A stretch of 64,000 nt of DNA from Paracoccus zhejiangensis (GCF_002847445.1 NZ_CP025430.1:2542001-2606000); one strand, 5' to 3'; shown: positions 8,931 through 18,226, counted from the stretch's first letter. Made by a program: numbers and translations. The notes: generated from the sequence alone by a model not told the origin.

Positions 8931-9583
8931 GCGGCGCCCCCGCGTTCGGATTGCACCTTGCCAAGCGCCTGCAGGAACAGATCGGCCTCCTGCGCGCCCG
9001 ACAGCCCGTATTTGCCGTCGATGACAAAGAAGGGCACGCCGCTGATGCCATAGGCGGATGCCTGCGCCTTGTCTTCGGCCACCGCCTTGGCGAAGGCGCC
9101 CGATTGCAGCGCGGCCTCGGCCTCGGCGCGGTCCAGCCCGATCTCTGCGGCCAGATCGGCAAGGTCCGCGACATGTCCGACATGTTTGCCCTCGGTGAAA
9201 TAGGCCTTGAGCAGGCGTTCCTTCATCTCGGCACCCTTGCCCTTGGTCTCGGCAAAGTGGATCAGCTCATGCGCCTTGGCGGTATTGGTGACCTTGATGT
9301 CATCGAGGTGATAATCGAGCCCCTCGCGCGCGGCGAGACCGGTGATCTGCTGGTCCATCTGCCGCACCTGCTCGGGCGAGGCGCCCAGATGCTGCGCCAG
9401 ATACTCGGCATGGTTGCCGGAGTAGTCCACGGGCGAGGCCGGGTTCAGCTGATAGCTGTGCCAGTTCACCTCGACGGGCGCGCCGTCGAAACGGTCGAGC
9501 GCTGATTCCAGCCGCCGCTTGCCGATATAGCACCAGGGGCAGGCAATGTCGGACCAGATGTCGATCTTGATCGGGTTGGCCAT
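8927..9583 (-). CDS. DsbA-family oxidoreductase, FrnE-like
   Basis: A 218-residue cytoplasmic DsbA-like protein with no signal peptide. The N terminus KIDIWSDIACPWCYIGKRRL carries the CPWC redox motif; the helical insert and the cis-Pro region YGISGVPFFVIDGKYG near residue 165 complete the thioredoxin fold. FrnE proteins act in disulfide handling under oxidative stress, and related proteins isomerise polyketide or chromene compounds. It is coupled to the downstream GST gene and sits 21 nt after the reductase-like gene. Confidence 0.85.
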   Translation of the reverse strand: MANPIKIDIWSDIACPWCYIGKRRLESALDRFDGAPVEVNWHSYQLNPASPVDYSGNHAEYLAQHLGASPEQVRQMDQQITGLAAREGLDYHLDDIKVTNTAKAHELIHFAETKGKGAEMKERLLKAYFTEGKHVGHVADLADLAAEIGLDRAEAEAALQSGAFAKAVAEDKAQASAYGISGVPFFVIDGKYGLSGAQEADLFLQALGKVQSERGGAA

Positions 9584-9604
9584 GGTCTTTCCTTTTTCGT
9601 TCAG

Positions 9605-10249
9605 TCAGGCGGCAAGCGGCACGCCAAGCGCCGCCTGCAATTCTTCGCGTCCCAGTGGCGCGCCGAAAACCGGCGTGCCGATGGCAAAGCCCCGCGCCGC
9701 GTCCAGCGGCCCGGCATCCACCGGGTCGAACCCCAGACGGTCGATCACGCGGGCCAGCACCGCCCGCGCCCCGGCATCATCGCCGGCAATCGCCATCGCC
9801 CGGCGCTCGGGATCGCCCGCGGGACGGGCCTCGCCATCCATCTCGTGATAGCCGAGATGGTTGAAGGCTCGCAGCAGCCGCGCGCCCGCCAAATGGTCGG
9901 CGATCACCGCGCTGCTGGTGGGCACGCCCTCGAATTCCGGCAGGGTGCCATCGGTCTGCGCCCAGTAGTTCATCGCATCGACGACGATCTTGCCCCTGAG
10001 CGCGGCTGGGTCAAGGCTGCGATATTTCGACAGGGGCAGCGCCAGAATGACGATGTCGCTGTCCGCCATCACCTCGGCGGCGCTGGCCGCAACCGCGCCC
10101 GGTGCCACGAATTGTAGCACCAGCGCCATCTCGCTGGCCGGGCGGGACGAGGCGATGCGCACCTCGTACCCCGCCGCCAGGGCGCGGCGGGCAATAGCCG
10201 TGCCCACCCGCCCCGCGCCGAGAATGCCGATCATCTTTGGCTCGGTCAT
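9605..10249 (-). CDS. NADP-binding oxidoreductase, F420-dependent NADP reductase-like
   Basis: A 214-residue Rossmann-fold protein of the F420_oxidored (NpdG-like) family. The dinucleotide-binding motif is IGILGAGRVGTAIARRAL at residues 7-24, followed by RIASSRP, which fits NADPH preference, and DIVILALPLSKY near residue 70. This group lacks proven F420 use in proteobacteria; it probably reduces an NADPH-dependent small substrate. It follows the LLM oxidoreductase gene by 11 nt. Confidence 0.75.
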   Translation of the reverse strand: MTEPKMIGILGAGRVGTAIARRALAAGYEVRIASSRPASEMALVLQFVAPGAVAASAAEVMADSDIVILALPLSKYRSLDPAALRGKIVVDAMNYWAQTDGTLPEFEGVPTSSAVIADHLAGARLLRAFNHLGYHEMDGEARPAGDPERRAMAIAGDDAGARAVLARVIDRLGFDPVDAGPLDAARGFAIGTPVFGAPLGREELQAALGVPLAA

Positions 10250-10260
10250 GGTTGCCTCCT

Positions 10261-11322
10261 TCAGACGGTCTCGGCCGGCGCTTCAGCCTTTTCGGCCAGC
10301 GCGGCATCGACCAGCGGTTTCACTTTGGTCCCCAGCAGTTCGATCGAGCTGAGGAAGTCCTTCTGCGCCAGCTGCCCCAGATCCATCTGGAAGAAATGCC
10401 GGTCGTGACCCATCGCGCCATGCAGCGCCACGATCCGCTCGGCGATTTCCTCGGGGGAACCCACGAACAGCGCCCCCTTGCCATTGGCATCGCGGTCAAA
10501 GCCCGCGCGCTGCGGCGCCGGGAAGCCCCGGATCTCGCCCAAGGCGCGGAAGGCCTCGTGATAGTGGTTCCACCACAGATCCTTCGCGGCCTGCGCGTCC
10601 TTGCCGACAAAGCCGGGGCTGGCCACCGAGATGCGCACATCCGCGCCCGGCACCTTCACCTGCTCGACCGCCTGACGATAGAGGTTGGCCAGCGGCGCGA
10701 AGCGTTCGGCATCACCGCCGATGATGGCATAGCTGACCGGCAGACCGGCAATGGCCGCGCGGACGGTCGAGTTCGGGTTGCCCCCGGTCGCCAGCCAGAT
10801 CGGCAGCTTGCCGTTCTCGGGCCGGGGCACGACCAGCGCCTCGTTCAGCGCGGGACGGAACTTGCCTTCCCAGGTCACCTGTTCACTCTCGTTCAGCCGC
10901 AGCAGCAGGTCCAGCTTCTCGGCATAGAGATCGTCGTAATCGTTCAGGCTGTGGCCAAAGAGCGGAAAGCTCTCGGTCGAGGAGCCACGACCGGCAGTGA
11001 TCTCGGCCCGGCCATTCGACAGCGCGTCGAGCGTGGCGAATTGCTGGAACACCCGCACCGGGTCATCGGTCGACAGCACCGTCACCGCGCTGCCCAAGAG
11101 GATATTCTTCGTGGTCGCCGCCGCCGCGCCAAGGATCACCGTGGCGGCCGAGGCCGGCATTTCACGGGTATGGTGTTCGCCGATGCCAAAGTAATCCAGC
11201 CCGACCTGATCGGCCAGCTGGATCGCTTCCAGCAGGTTGCGCTGTGCCTCTGCCGTGCTGCCCAACTCACCCGTCTCGGGGTTCCGCTGCACGTCGCCAA
11301 AGCTGTAAACGCCAAGTTCCAT
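10261..11322 (-). CDS. LLM-class flavin-dependent oxidoreductase
   Basis: A 353-residue bacterial luciferase-like monooxygenase. Diagnostic segments are LADQVGLDYFGIGEHH near residue 37, LGSAVTVLSTDDPVRVFQQFATLDALSNGRAEITAGRGS near 75-115 (written in the family as the flavin-binding barrel core), and LFVGSPEEIAERI near 290. It oxidises an unknown substrate with reduced FMN. The ATG at 11322 follows GGAGGACAGAGA, and the protein starts MELGVYSFGD as usual. It is the first gene of a five-gene minus-strand operon divergent from the HxlR regulator. Confidence 0.85.
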   Translation of the reverse strand: MELGVYSFGDVQRNPETGELGSTAEAQRNLLEAIQLADQVGLDYFGIGEHHTREMPASAATVILGAAAATTKNILLGSAVTVLSTDDPVRVFQQFATLDALSNGRAEITAGRGSSTESFPLFGHSLNDYDDLYAEKLDLLLRLNESEQVTWEGKFRPALNEALVVPRPENGKLPIWLATGGNPNSTVRAAIAGLPVSYAIIGGDAERFAPLANLYRQAVEQVKVPGADVRISVASPGFVGKDAQAAKDLWWNHYHEAFRALGEIRGFPAPQRAGFDRDANGKGALFVGSPEEIAERIVALHGAMGHDRHFFQMDLGQLAQKDFLSSIELLGTKVKPLVDAALAEKAEAPAETV

Positions 11323-11369
11323 TCTCTGTCCTCCATCATCAGCGGCTGAAAATTCTTTCGGCTTCGCTG

Positions 11370-11402
11370 GTATAAATTTGTAACTTGCACCTATATTGAT
11401 AC
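11370..11402. promoter_or_regulatory. Candidate operator between LLM oxidoreductase and HxlR genes
   Basis: The divergent region contains an AT-rich inverted repeat with arms GTATAAAT (11370-11377) and ATTGATAC (11395-11402), 7 of 8 positions matching, separated by 17 nt. It lies 30-60 nt upstream of both start codons, where HxlR proteins usually bind. Binding is inferred from position only. Confidence 0.35.
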
Positions 11403-11431
11403 TGAAATCCGGGACGCAAGAAGGCACACCG

Positions 11432-11809
11432 ATGTTACCTGATCCAACCGATGGCCCCGACCACATGCTCGACGCCTGCCGCCCTGTCCGCCTGACCCTC
11501 AGCCGGATCGGAGACAAGTGGTCGGTGCTGATCGTCATGGCGCTGTGCGGCGGGCCGCGCCGCTTCAACGAATTGAAACGCGCCATCGACGGCATCTCGC
11601 AGCGGATGCTGACCCTGACGCTGCGCGGGATGGAGCGGGACGGGCTGATCAGCCGCACCGTCCACCCGACAACCCCGCCCCGCGTCGAATATGCGCTGAC
11701 CGATCTGGGCCGCACCCTGCGCGAACCGATCGAGGCTTTGGGGCAATGGGCGGTCGAAAACGAATCCCGTATCCGCGCGGCACAGGAACGGTTCGACGCG
11801 GCGGGCTGA
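11432..11809 (+). CDS. HxlR-family transcriptional regulator
   Basis: A 125-residue winged-helix protein. The family signature CRPVRLTLSRIGDKWSVLIV starts at Cys16, followed by GPRRFNELKRAIDGISQRMLTLTLRGMERDGLI, the recognition helix and wing. The conserved N-terminal Cys16 matches the sensing Cys of YodB/QorR-like members, which respond to quinones or electrophiles; Cys39 is a second candidate. I chose ATG 11432 because AGAAGG precedes it by 7 nt. It is divergent from the redox operon, which it probably represses. Confidence 0.85.
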   Translation: MLPDPTDGPDHMLDACRPVRLTLSRIGDKWSVLIVMALCGGPRRFNELKRAIDGISQRMLTLTLRGMERDGLISRTVHPTTPPRVEYALTDLGRTLREPIEALGQWAVENESRIRAAQERFDAAG

Positions 11810-11826
11810 GCGCCTCGCCCCATGCG

Positions 11827-11842
11827 GGTATTGCCCGACACC
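11827..11842. promoter_or_regulatory. Degenerate GGTATC-N4-GATACC operator upstream of catB
   Basis: GGTATT-GCCC-GACACC, 74 nt upstream of the catB start. It matches 14 of 16 positions of the perfect palindrome upstream of catA at 24927-24942, and the following bases AAGC are also shared. Its placement makes it a likely activator site for the catB-benABCD operon. Confidence 0.5.
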
Positions 11843-11915
11843 AAGCCGGTATTGGACTTCGGGGGGTGGAAACGGCGATCTTTCAGGGAAGGAAAGACAG
11901 CCAAGGACCATCGCC

Positions 11916-13058
11916 ATGACCCAGATCGACCGGATCGAAACCACCCTCGTCGACATCCCGACGATCCGCGGCCATGTGCTGTCGATGACCACCATGCGCT
12001 CGCAGGCCATTGTTCTGGTGCGCGTCCGGTTCTCGGATGGTTCGGTCGGACTGGGCGAAGGCACCTCGATCGGCGGCATGAGCTATGGGCCGGAAAGCCC
12101 CGAAAGCATCAAGCTGGCCATCGACAGCTATATCGCCCCGCTGCTCGTCGGTCAGCCGGCCGATGACGTGATCGCCGCGATCACGCTGGTCGAGAAATCG
12201 GTGCGCGGCAATCCCATCGCCCGCTGCGCCGTCGAGATCGCGCTGTGGGACGGGCTGGCGAAACGGCTGAACACCTCGGTCGCGCAGGTCTTTGGCGGCC
12301 CGGTCCGCCGCGCCATGCCGGTCGCCTGGACGCTGGCCAGCGGCCGTTCGGAGACCGATATCGCCGAGGCCGAGGAGCTGATCGCCACCCGCCGCCACAA
12401 CATCTTCAAGCTGAAGATCGGCAAGCGCCCGGTGCGCGAGGACCTGGCCCATGTCGAGGCCATCGCCCGCGCCGTCGGTGACCGCGCCAGCATCCGCGTC
12501 GATGTCAATCAGGCGTGGAGCCTGACCGATGCCCGCCGCGGCCTTGCCGGGTTGCAGGCCATCGGCTGCGAACTGGCCGAACAGCCGATCCGCATCGGCG
12601 ATCTGGCCGCTTTGCGCGCCCTGACCGCAGGCACCGAGGTCGCGGTCATGGCCGATGAACAGTTGAACGGTCCCGCCGATGCACTGGCCGTGGCCGCCGC
12701 CCGCGCGGCGGATGTCTTCGCCGTCAAGATCGGCCAGTCGGGCGGGTTGAAGCGCGCCGCCGAGGTCTGCGCCATCGGCGATGCCGCCGGCATCGGCCTT
12801 TACGGCGGCACCATGCTGGAATCGGGCCTGAGCACCGCCGCCGCCGTGCAGCTTTTTTCGACGGTGCCGCATCTTGACTGGGGCACCGAGCTGTTCGGCC
12901 CGCTTCTGCTGACCGACGAGATTCTGGCCGAGCCGCTGACCTATCGCGATTTCTCGGTGCTCCTGCCCGAAGGACCGGGCATCGGTGTTACGCTGGATGA
13001 CAGCAAAGTCGATTTCTACCGGCGCGACCGCGCCCGCAGCCTTCACGCCGTTTCCTAG
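11916..13058 (+). CDS. catB: Muconate cycloisomerase
   Basis: A 380-residue enolase-superfamily enzyme turning cis,cis-muconate into muconolactone. The catalytic lysine pair K165-x-K167 is in IFKLKIGK, metal ligands are in VDVNQAW (Asp near 196), LAEQPI (Glu) and MADEQLN (Asp), and the second base Lys is in FAVKIGQSGG near 270. The segment GTMLESGLSTAAAVQLF, then LDWGTELFGPLLLTDEI, matches CatB proteins closely; chloromuconate enzymes are less likely but not excluded. It is the first gene of catB-benABCD; benA follows after 94 nt. Confidence 0.9.
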   Translation: MTQIDRIETTLVDIPTIRGHVLSMTTMRSQAIVLVRVRFSDGSVGLGEGTSIGGMSYGPESPESIKLAIDSYIAPLLVGQPADDVIAAITLVEKSVRGNPIARCAVEIALWDGLAKRLNTSVAQVFGGPVRRAMPVAWTLASGRSETDIAEAEELIATRRHNIFKLKIGKRPVREDLAHVEAIARAVGDRASIRVDVNQAWSLTDARRGLAGLQAIGCELAEQPIRIGDLAALRALTAGTEVAVMADEQLNGPADALAVAAARAADVFAVKIGQSGGLKRAAEVCAIGDAAGIGLYGGTMLESGLSTAAAVQLFSTVPHLDWGTELFGPLLLTDEILAEPLTYRDFSVLLPEGPGIGVTLDDSKVDFYRRDRARSLHAVS

Positions 13059-13152
13059 GCCAACAAGGCGCCACGAAGACCGGCACATCATCGCCGGATA
13101 ACCGCAGCAACCCGGCGCCGGACCCCCCGGACGCCAACGGAGGAGACTTGCC

Positions 13153-14538
13153 ATGTTCACACCTGAATCCCTTGACGAGCTGGAAGCGCGGCTTGACGGC
13201 ATCGTCCAGGACGATCCCGAAAACGGCATCTTCCGCGCCCGCCGGGACATGTTCACCGATGAGGAACTGTTCGAACTCGAGATGAAGCACATCTTCGAAG
13301 GCAACTGGATCTACCTGGCCCATGAAAGCCAGATCCCCAACCCGAACGACTATTTCACCGTCAACATGGGCCGCGTCCCGGTGGTCATCACCCGCGACAA
13401 GACCGGTCAGCTGCACGCGCTGGTCAATGCCTGCTCGCATCGCGGCGCCATGCTGTGCCGCTTCAAGCGCGCCAACAAGGCCACCTTCACCTGCCCCTTC
13501 CACGGCTGGACCTTCGCCAATACCGGTAAGCTCTTGAAGGTGAAGGACCCGCAGGGCGCCGGCTATCCCGAACAGTTCGACTGCGACGGCAGCCACGACC
13601 TGACCAAGGTCGCCCGCTTTGAAAGCTATCGCGGCTTCCTGTTCGGCAGCCTGAACCCCGATGTCTCGTCGCTAGAGGAGTATCTGGGCGAAGCCCGCAA
13701 GATGATCGACATGGTCGCCGACCAGTCGGAAGAGGGGCTGGAGGTGCTGCGCGGCAGCTCGACCTATACCTATGACGGCAACTGGAAGCTGCAGGCCGAG
13801 AATGGCGCCGACGGCTATCACGTCTCGGCCGTGCACTGGAACTATGTCGCTACCACCGCACGGCGCGGCAAGGAGACCGAGGACAAGATCAAGGCCAATG
13901 ACGCCTCGAAATGGGCCAAGCAGAAGGGCGGCTTCTACAGCTTCGACAATGGCCACCTGCTGCTGTGGACGGTCTGGGCCGATCCCTCGAACCGCCCGCT
14001 CTACCCGCATCGCGAGGAGCTGGTGCAGAAATACGGCGAGGCCAAGGCCGACTGGATGATCTCCTATCTGCGCAACCTCTGCCTCTATCCGAACCTGTTC
14101 CTGATGGACCAGTTCAGCAGCCAGCTGCGCGTCTTCCGGCCGATCTCGGTCGACCAGACCGAGGTGACGATCTACTGTATCGCCCCTAAGGGCGAGAGCG
14201 CCGAGGCCCGCACCCGCCGCATCCGCCAGTACGAGGACTTCTTCAACGCCTCGGGCATGGCGACCCCGGACGATACCGAGGAATTCCGCGCCACGCAGCG
14301 CGGCTATGCCGGCGGCCGTTTCGCCAAGTGGAACGACCTGACCCGCGGCGCCAAGCAGTGGATCACCGGGCCGGACGAGGATGCCAAGGCCATCGACCTG
14401 AACCCGATCCTGTCGGGTGCCCGCACCGAGGACGAGGGCCTCTTCGTCATCCAGCACAGCCAGTGGGTCGAGCGGATGCGCGACGCCATCACCGATGAAC
14501 GCGACGCGATTGCCCCCGTCGCCCAAGCCGCGGAGTAA
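13153..14538 (+). CDS. benA: Benzoate 1,2-dioxygenase, large (alpha) subunit
   Basis: A 461-residue Rieske oxygenase alpha subunit. The Rieske [2Fe-2S] ligands are Cys94-x-His96 (CSHRG) and Cys114-x2-His117 (CPFHGW). The mononuclear iron site lies in the catalytic domain, with [14 protein letters not shown] near residue 220 supplying the bridging Asp and two His. It dihydroxylates benzoate to a cis-1,2-diol carboxylate. AGGAGACTTGCC precedes the ATG. The order benA-benB-benC-benD supports benzoate rather than toluate as substrate, though XylX-type enzymes share these motifs. Confidence 0.93.
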   Translation: MFTPESLDELEARLDGIVQDDPENGIFRARRDMFTDEELFELEMKHIFEGNWIYLAHESQIPNPNDYFTVNMGRVPVVITRDKTGQLHALVNACSHRGAMLCRFKRANKATFTCPFHGWTFANTGKLLKVKDPQGAGYPEQFDCDGSHDLTKVARFESYRGFLFGSLNPDVSSLEEYLGEARKMIDMVADQSEEGLEVLRGSSTYTYDGNWKLQAENGADGYHVSAVHWNYVATTARRGKETEDKIKANDASKWAKQKGGFYSFDNGHLLLWTVWADPSNRPLYPHREELVQKYGEAKADWMISYLRNLCLYPNLFLMDQFSSQLRVFRPISVDQTEVTIYCIAPKGESAEARTRRIRQYEDFFNASGMATPDDTEEFRATQRGYAGGRFAKWNDLTRGAKQWITGPDEDAKAIDLNPILSGARTEDEGLFVIQHSQWVERMRDAITDERDAIAPVAQAAE

Positions 14539-14543
14539 CTGAC

Positions 14544-15068
14544 ATGAGCGATACCATCGACATCGACCGCCCCGCCCGCGCCCTGACCTTCGACCAGATC
14601 CAGGCCTTTCTCTATGCCGAGGCCCGCGCGCTGGATGACCGTCAATGGGATGACTGGCTGACCTTCTATCACGACGATTGCGATTTCTGGATGCCGGCCT
14701 GGGACGACTTCGACAAGCTAACCGAAGACCCGCAGTCCGAGATTTCGCTGATCTACTATGCCGACAAGTCCGGCATCCGCGATCGCGTCTTCCGCATCCA
14801 GACCGACCGCAGCTCGGCCACCAGCCTGCCCGAGCCGCGCACCAACCATAACCTCTCCAATATCGAGATCATCAGCCAGAAGGACGGCATCATCAAGCTG
14901 CGCTTCAATTGGCAGTCGCTCAGCTATCGCTACGCGGTGACGGACCAGCACTGGGGAACGTCCTTCTACACCATCGACGCCAGGGGTGAGCGTCCGCTGA
15001 TCACCTCGAAGAAGATCGTTCTGAAGAACGACCACATCCACCATGTGATCGACGTTTATCACATCTGA
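14544..15068 (+). CDS. benB: Benzoate 1,2-dioxygenase, small (beta) subunit
   Basis: A 174-residue beta subunit with the SnoaL/NTF2-like fold that assembles with BenA into the alpha3beta3 oxygenase. The opening LTFDQIQAFLYAEARALDDRQWDDWLTFY block (residues about 14-42) is typical: it holds the helix and the W-x2-W packing motif. RTNHNLSNIEI near 105 is the conserved inter-subunit loop. It starts 5 nt after the benA stop, preceded by GGAGTAACTGAC. Confidence 0.92.
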   Translation: MSDTIDIDRPARALTFDQIQAFLYAEARALDDRQWDDWLTFYHDDCDFWMPAWDDFDKLTEDPQSEISLIYYADKSGIRDRVFRIQTDRSSATSLPEPRTNHNLSNIEIISQKDGIIKLRFNWQSLSYRYAVTDQHWGTSFYTIDARGERPLITSKKIVLKNDHIHHVIDVYHI

Positions 15069-15136
15069 CCTGAACCCTTAGCCATTGACCCAGCCACCCG
15101 CCCGGACATCCGGGCGGGACCGGGGGAGGAGACACC

Positions 15137-16156
15137 ATGACCTACCAGATTGCACTCAACTTCGAAGACGGCGTGACCCGCGTCATCGACTGCGACGAGG
15201 ACGAACTCGTCATGGACGCCGCTTTCCGCGCCAAGATCAACATCCCGATGGATTGCCGCGACGGCGTCTGCGGCACCTGCAAATGCTTCGCCGAAAAGGG
15301 CGAATACGAGATGGGCTTCTATCTCGAAGAGGCCATGACCGAGGACGAGGCCGGCGAGGGCTATGTCCTCTCCTGCCAGATGACCCCGAAATCCGATTGC
15401 GTGGTCAAGGTGCCGGCCTCGTCGCTGGTCTGCAAGACCGGGGCCGAAACCGTCGCCGCAGAGGTGATCGCGGTCGATGCGCTGTCCGAAACTTCGTTCG
15501 GGCTGCGGGTGAAGCTCTCGAAACCCATCGCCTTCCTGCCCGGCCAATACGTCAATATCGGCGTGCCCGGCACCGACCGGCACCGCTCCTATTCCTTCTC
15601 CTCGGCCCCCGGCGCCGACGAGGGCAGCTTCCTGATCCGCAACCTCAAGGGCGGCGTCATGTCGACCTGGCTCGGCGAGATCGCCAAGCCCGGCGACAAG
15701 CTGGACCTGACCGGCCCGATGGGCGCCTTCTACCTGCGCCCGGTCGAGCGCCCGCAGCTGTGGCTGGCCGGCGGCACCGGGCTGGCGCCCTTCCTCGCCA
15801 TGCTGGAATCGGTCGCCGTCAGCGGCAGCGACCACCCGATCCGGCTCTACTATGCCGTCACCCATGGCGCGGATCTGGTCGAGCTGGAGCGGATGCAGGC
15901 GCTGGCTGACCAGATCGGCAATGTCCAGATCGTCACCATCCTCGCCGCCAAGGACGAGGAGCATGACCGCAAGGGCTTCGTCACTGACCATCTGGGTCTC
16001 GAGGATTTCAATGGCGGCGACAGCGATGTCTATCTGTGTGGTCCCCCGCCGATGGTCGAGGCGGTGCGTCAGCACATGGCCGCGCTTGGCGTTGCCCCCG
16101 CCAGCTTCCATTTCGAGAAGTTCAACCCGACCGAAACCCCGGCGGTGGCGGCATGA
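15137..16156 (+). CDS. benC: Benzoate 1,2-dioxygenase electron transfer component
   Basis: A 339-residue one-component reductase. An N-terminal plant-type [2Fe-2S] ferredoxin has CRDGVCGTCKCF near residue 41 and a last Cys in LSCQM near 78; the FAD domain has RSYSFSSAPG near 153 and the NADH domain GGTGLAPFLAMLE near 213, ending LCGPPPMVEAVR. It transfers electrons from NADH to the BenA Rieske centre. GGGGGAGGAG precedes the ATG. The last 4 nt overlap the benD start. Confidence 0.93.
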   Translation: MTYQIALNFEDGVTRVIDCDEDELVMDAAFRAKINIPMDCRDGVCGTCKCFAEKGEYEMGFYLEEAMTEDEAGEGYVLSCQMTPKSDCVVKVPASSLVCKTGAETVAAEVIAVDALSETSFGLRVKLSKPIAFLPGQYVNIGVPGTDRHRSYSFSSAPGADEGSFLIRNLKGGVMSTWLGEIAKPGDKLDLTGPMGAFYLRPVERPQLWLAGGTGLAPFLAMLESVAVSGSDHPIRLYYAVTHGADLVELERMQALADQIGNVQIVTILAAKDEEHDRKGFVTDHLGLEDFNGGDSDVYLCGPPPMVEAVRQHMAALGVAPASFHFEKFNPTETPAVAA

Positions 16157-16932
16157 GCGGGCGGTTCGCAGGCAAGGCCATGGTGGTCACCGGCGCCGCC
16201 CAGGGCATCGGTCAGCGCGTCGCCGAGCGCGCGGCCGCCGAGGGGGCCGAGGTGCTGATCGTCGACCGCTCGGACCAGCGCGAGGTGGTTGCAGCAGGGA
16301 TCAACGCCGCCGGCGGCGTGGCCCATGCCGTCAGCGCCGACCTGGAGACATGGGAGGGCTGCGCCGCAGCGATGGCCCGCGCGGCCGAGCTGTTCGGTCG
16401 CATCGACATCCTCGTGAACAATGTTGGCGGCACCATCTGGGCCAAACCCTTCGAGCATTACCAGCCGCACGAGATCGAGGCCGAGATTCGCCGCTCGCTG
16501 TTTCCGACCATCTATTGCTGCCGGGCGGCGCTGGATTACATGCTGCCCGCCGGCAAGGGGGTGATCGTCAACGTCTCCTCCATCGCCACCCGCAGCCTGA
16601 ACCGCGTCCCCTATGCGGCGGCCAAAGGTGGGGTTAACGCGATCACCGCATCGCTGGCCTGGGAAGTGGCCGAGCGCGGCATCCGCGTCGTCGCCTCCGC
16701 CCCCGGCGGAACCGAAGCCCCGCCGCGCGTGGTGCCGCGCAATGCCAATGCCGCGACCGAACAGCCCGAGGACTGGTACAAGACCATCGTCGACCAGACC
16801 ACGCAATCGAGCCTGATGAAACGCTATGGCACGCTGGACGAACAGGCCGGTGCGATCCTGTTCCTCGCCTCGGACGATGCCAGCTATATCACCGGCGTGA
16901 CCTTGCCAGTGGGTGGCGGGGATCTGGGTTAG
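16153..16932 (+). CDS. benD: Benzoate cis-diol dehydrogenase
   Basis: A 259-residue short-chain dehydrogenase that oxidises and decarboxylates the benzoate cis-diol to catechol with NAD+. The cofactor motif is VVTGAAQGIGQRVAE near residue 11, NNVGG near 89, the catalytic Ser in VNVSSIATRS and the Tyr-x3-Lys in YAAAKGG near 156. The C-terminal EQPEDWYKTIVDQT segment is typical of BenD/XylL. ATGA overlap couples it to benC. It converges on the GH5 gene, 30 nt away. Confidence 0.92.
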   Translation: MSGRFAGKAMVVTGAAQGIGQRVAERAAAEGAEVLIVDRSDQREVVAAGINAAGGVAHAVSADLETWEGCAAAMARAAELFGRIDILVNNVGGTIWAKPFEHYQPHEIEAEIRRSLFPTIYCCRAALDYMLPAGKGVIVNVSSIATRSLNRVPYAAAKGGVNAITASLAWEVAERGIRVVASAPGGTEAPPRVVPRNANAATEQPEDWYKTIVDQTTQSSLMKRYGTLDEQAGAILFLASDDASYITGVTLPVGGGDLG

Positions 16933-16962
16933 GCTGAAGCTGCGCGCCCGCCCGAGGCACCG

Positions 16963-18159
16963 TCAGGGTTTCAGGCGCGCGCGCAAGAGCTCCATCAGCG
17001 CGCCGTTCCTCGGCAGCTGGTCGGCCTTGCCCTCCTCGCTCAGCCAATAGAACCGCCCCGGCTTCACATCGGCGGGCAGTTCGTAATCCATGCCGTCCCA
17101 TTCATCCTCGCGGAAGGCATAGAAGGCCCAATGGCCACCCCGCGCCTCGACCGCGTCGATCACGTCGGTCAGATAGGCGCCGCAATCGGCCCAAAGCCGC
17201 ATACAGCCGAACTCTGCCGCAACCATGCGCGAGGGTGGCACTGCCTGTGCCTCGGCCCAGTCAAAGGCCGCGCCGATATGGGCTGCGACGGCGGCGCGGT
17301 CCCAGACCATCTCGCCTCCGGCATAGTCGGTGCTGACACCCGGATAGCGCAGCGGCTGGTCGCGCTTCATGTTCGGCGCGCTGGTCGCGGCATAGGGTTC
17401 GTACATGTGGAAGGCATAAAGCACCCGCTCATCCGCCAGCGCCGCCGGCCACGCCGCCAGCGAGCGCGGATTGGCGAACCAGCCGCCATCCACCATGACC
17501 GGGGTGACCGGATCGACAGCCCGGATCGCCGCGATCATGCGGTCATAGAAGGCCGGCAGATCGCGCAGCCCGCCGGCTTGGGCGATCTGCCAGTCGCGTA
17601 GCGTGTCGGCAGGCGCGTTCTCGGCCACGCCGCCGACCTTCTCGGGCGCCGGTTCGTTCAGGATGTTATAGCCCGCTACCGCCGGATGGTCTTTCAGCGC
17701 GCCGGCAAGATCGACCCAGAACCGGGCGGCCTGATCCTGGTAGGCGGCATCGCTCCACAGCCGGTCGTCATAGACGCCGCCATTCTGTTGCGACCAGCGC
17801 CGGCCCGGCAGGCTCAGCGGCGCCAGCACCACCTTGATCCCGGCAGCATCGGCGGCATCCAGCACCTGCCGCAACTGTGCCAGATCCTCGGACACAAGAC
17901 CGTCATAGCGATCCGCATCGCCGATCAGGAAATCACGGCCCTGCCCTGTCCATTTGCTGAAGGTCAGCCGCACCCATGTCGCGCCGGTTTCGGCAAGCGC
18001 GCGGAAATACTCCGCATCCTGCGGCACGGCATTGAAGCCGTTCGCGCCGTATTGCGGGCTGTCCCAGAAGCCGATCAGGTCGGCAGCGGCGACCGGCTGT
18101 GCCAGCGCCGCCGCGATCAGGGCAGCCGGCAGATGCGGAGTGATGCGGAAGGTAAACAT
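16963..18159 (-). CDS. Secreted glycoside hydrolase family 5 enzyme
   Basis: A 398-residue protein with signal peptide FRITPHLPAALIAAALAQPVAAA. The GH5 barrel shows the acid/base Glu in YNILNEPAP near residue 166 and the nucleophile Glu in MVAAEFGCMR near 314; YAFHMYEPYAATS near 250 carries the conserved His and Tyr. These enzymes cleave beta-glucans or mannans; the substrate cannot be read here. It is out of place in an aromatic cluster. Its AGGGG ribosome binding site lies in the arm of a hairpin ending a few nt before the ATG. Confidence 0.8.
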   Translation of the reverse strand: MFTFRITPHLPAALIAAALAQPVAAADLIGFWDSPQYGANGFNAVPQDAEYFRALAETGATWVRLTFSKWTGQGRDFLIGDADRYDGLVSEDLAQLRQVLDAADAAGIKVVLAPLSLPGRRWSQQNGGVYDDRLWSDAAYQDQAARFWVDLAGALKDHPAVAGYNILNEPAPEKVGGVAENAPADTLRDWQIAQAGGLRDLPAFYDRMIAAIRAVDPVTPVMVDGGWFANPRSLAAWPAALADERVLYAFHMYEPYAATSAPNMKRDQPLRYPGVSTDYAGGEMVWDRAAVAAHIGAAFDWAEAQAVPPSRMVAAEFGCMRLWADCGAYLTDVIDAVEARGGHWAFYAFREDEWDGMDYELPADVKPGRFYWLSEEGKADQLPRNGALMELLRARLKP

Positions 18160-18162
18160 GTG

Positions 18163-18198
18163 AAAAGGCCCCTGACCAAAGAATGTCAGAGGCCTTTT
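18163..18198. terminator. Bidirectional intrinsic terminator hairpin before the GH5 gene
   Basis: Inverted repeat AAAAGGCCCCTGAC (18163-18176) against GTCAGAGGCCTTTT (18185-18198), with one mismatch-bulge and T-runs on both strands. It follows the LysR gene on the minus strand and directly precedes the GH5 start codon, so it also covers the GH5 ribosome binding site. Confidence 0.75.
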
Positions 18199-18226
18199 GC
18201 CAGCCTTACGGCGGAAAGGGAAACGA

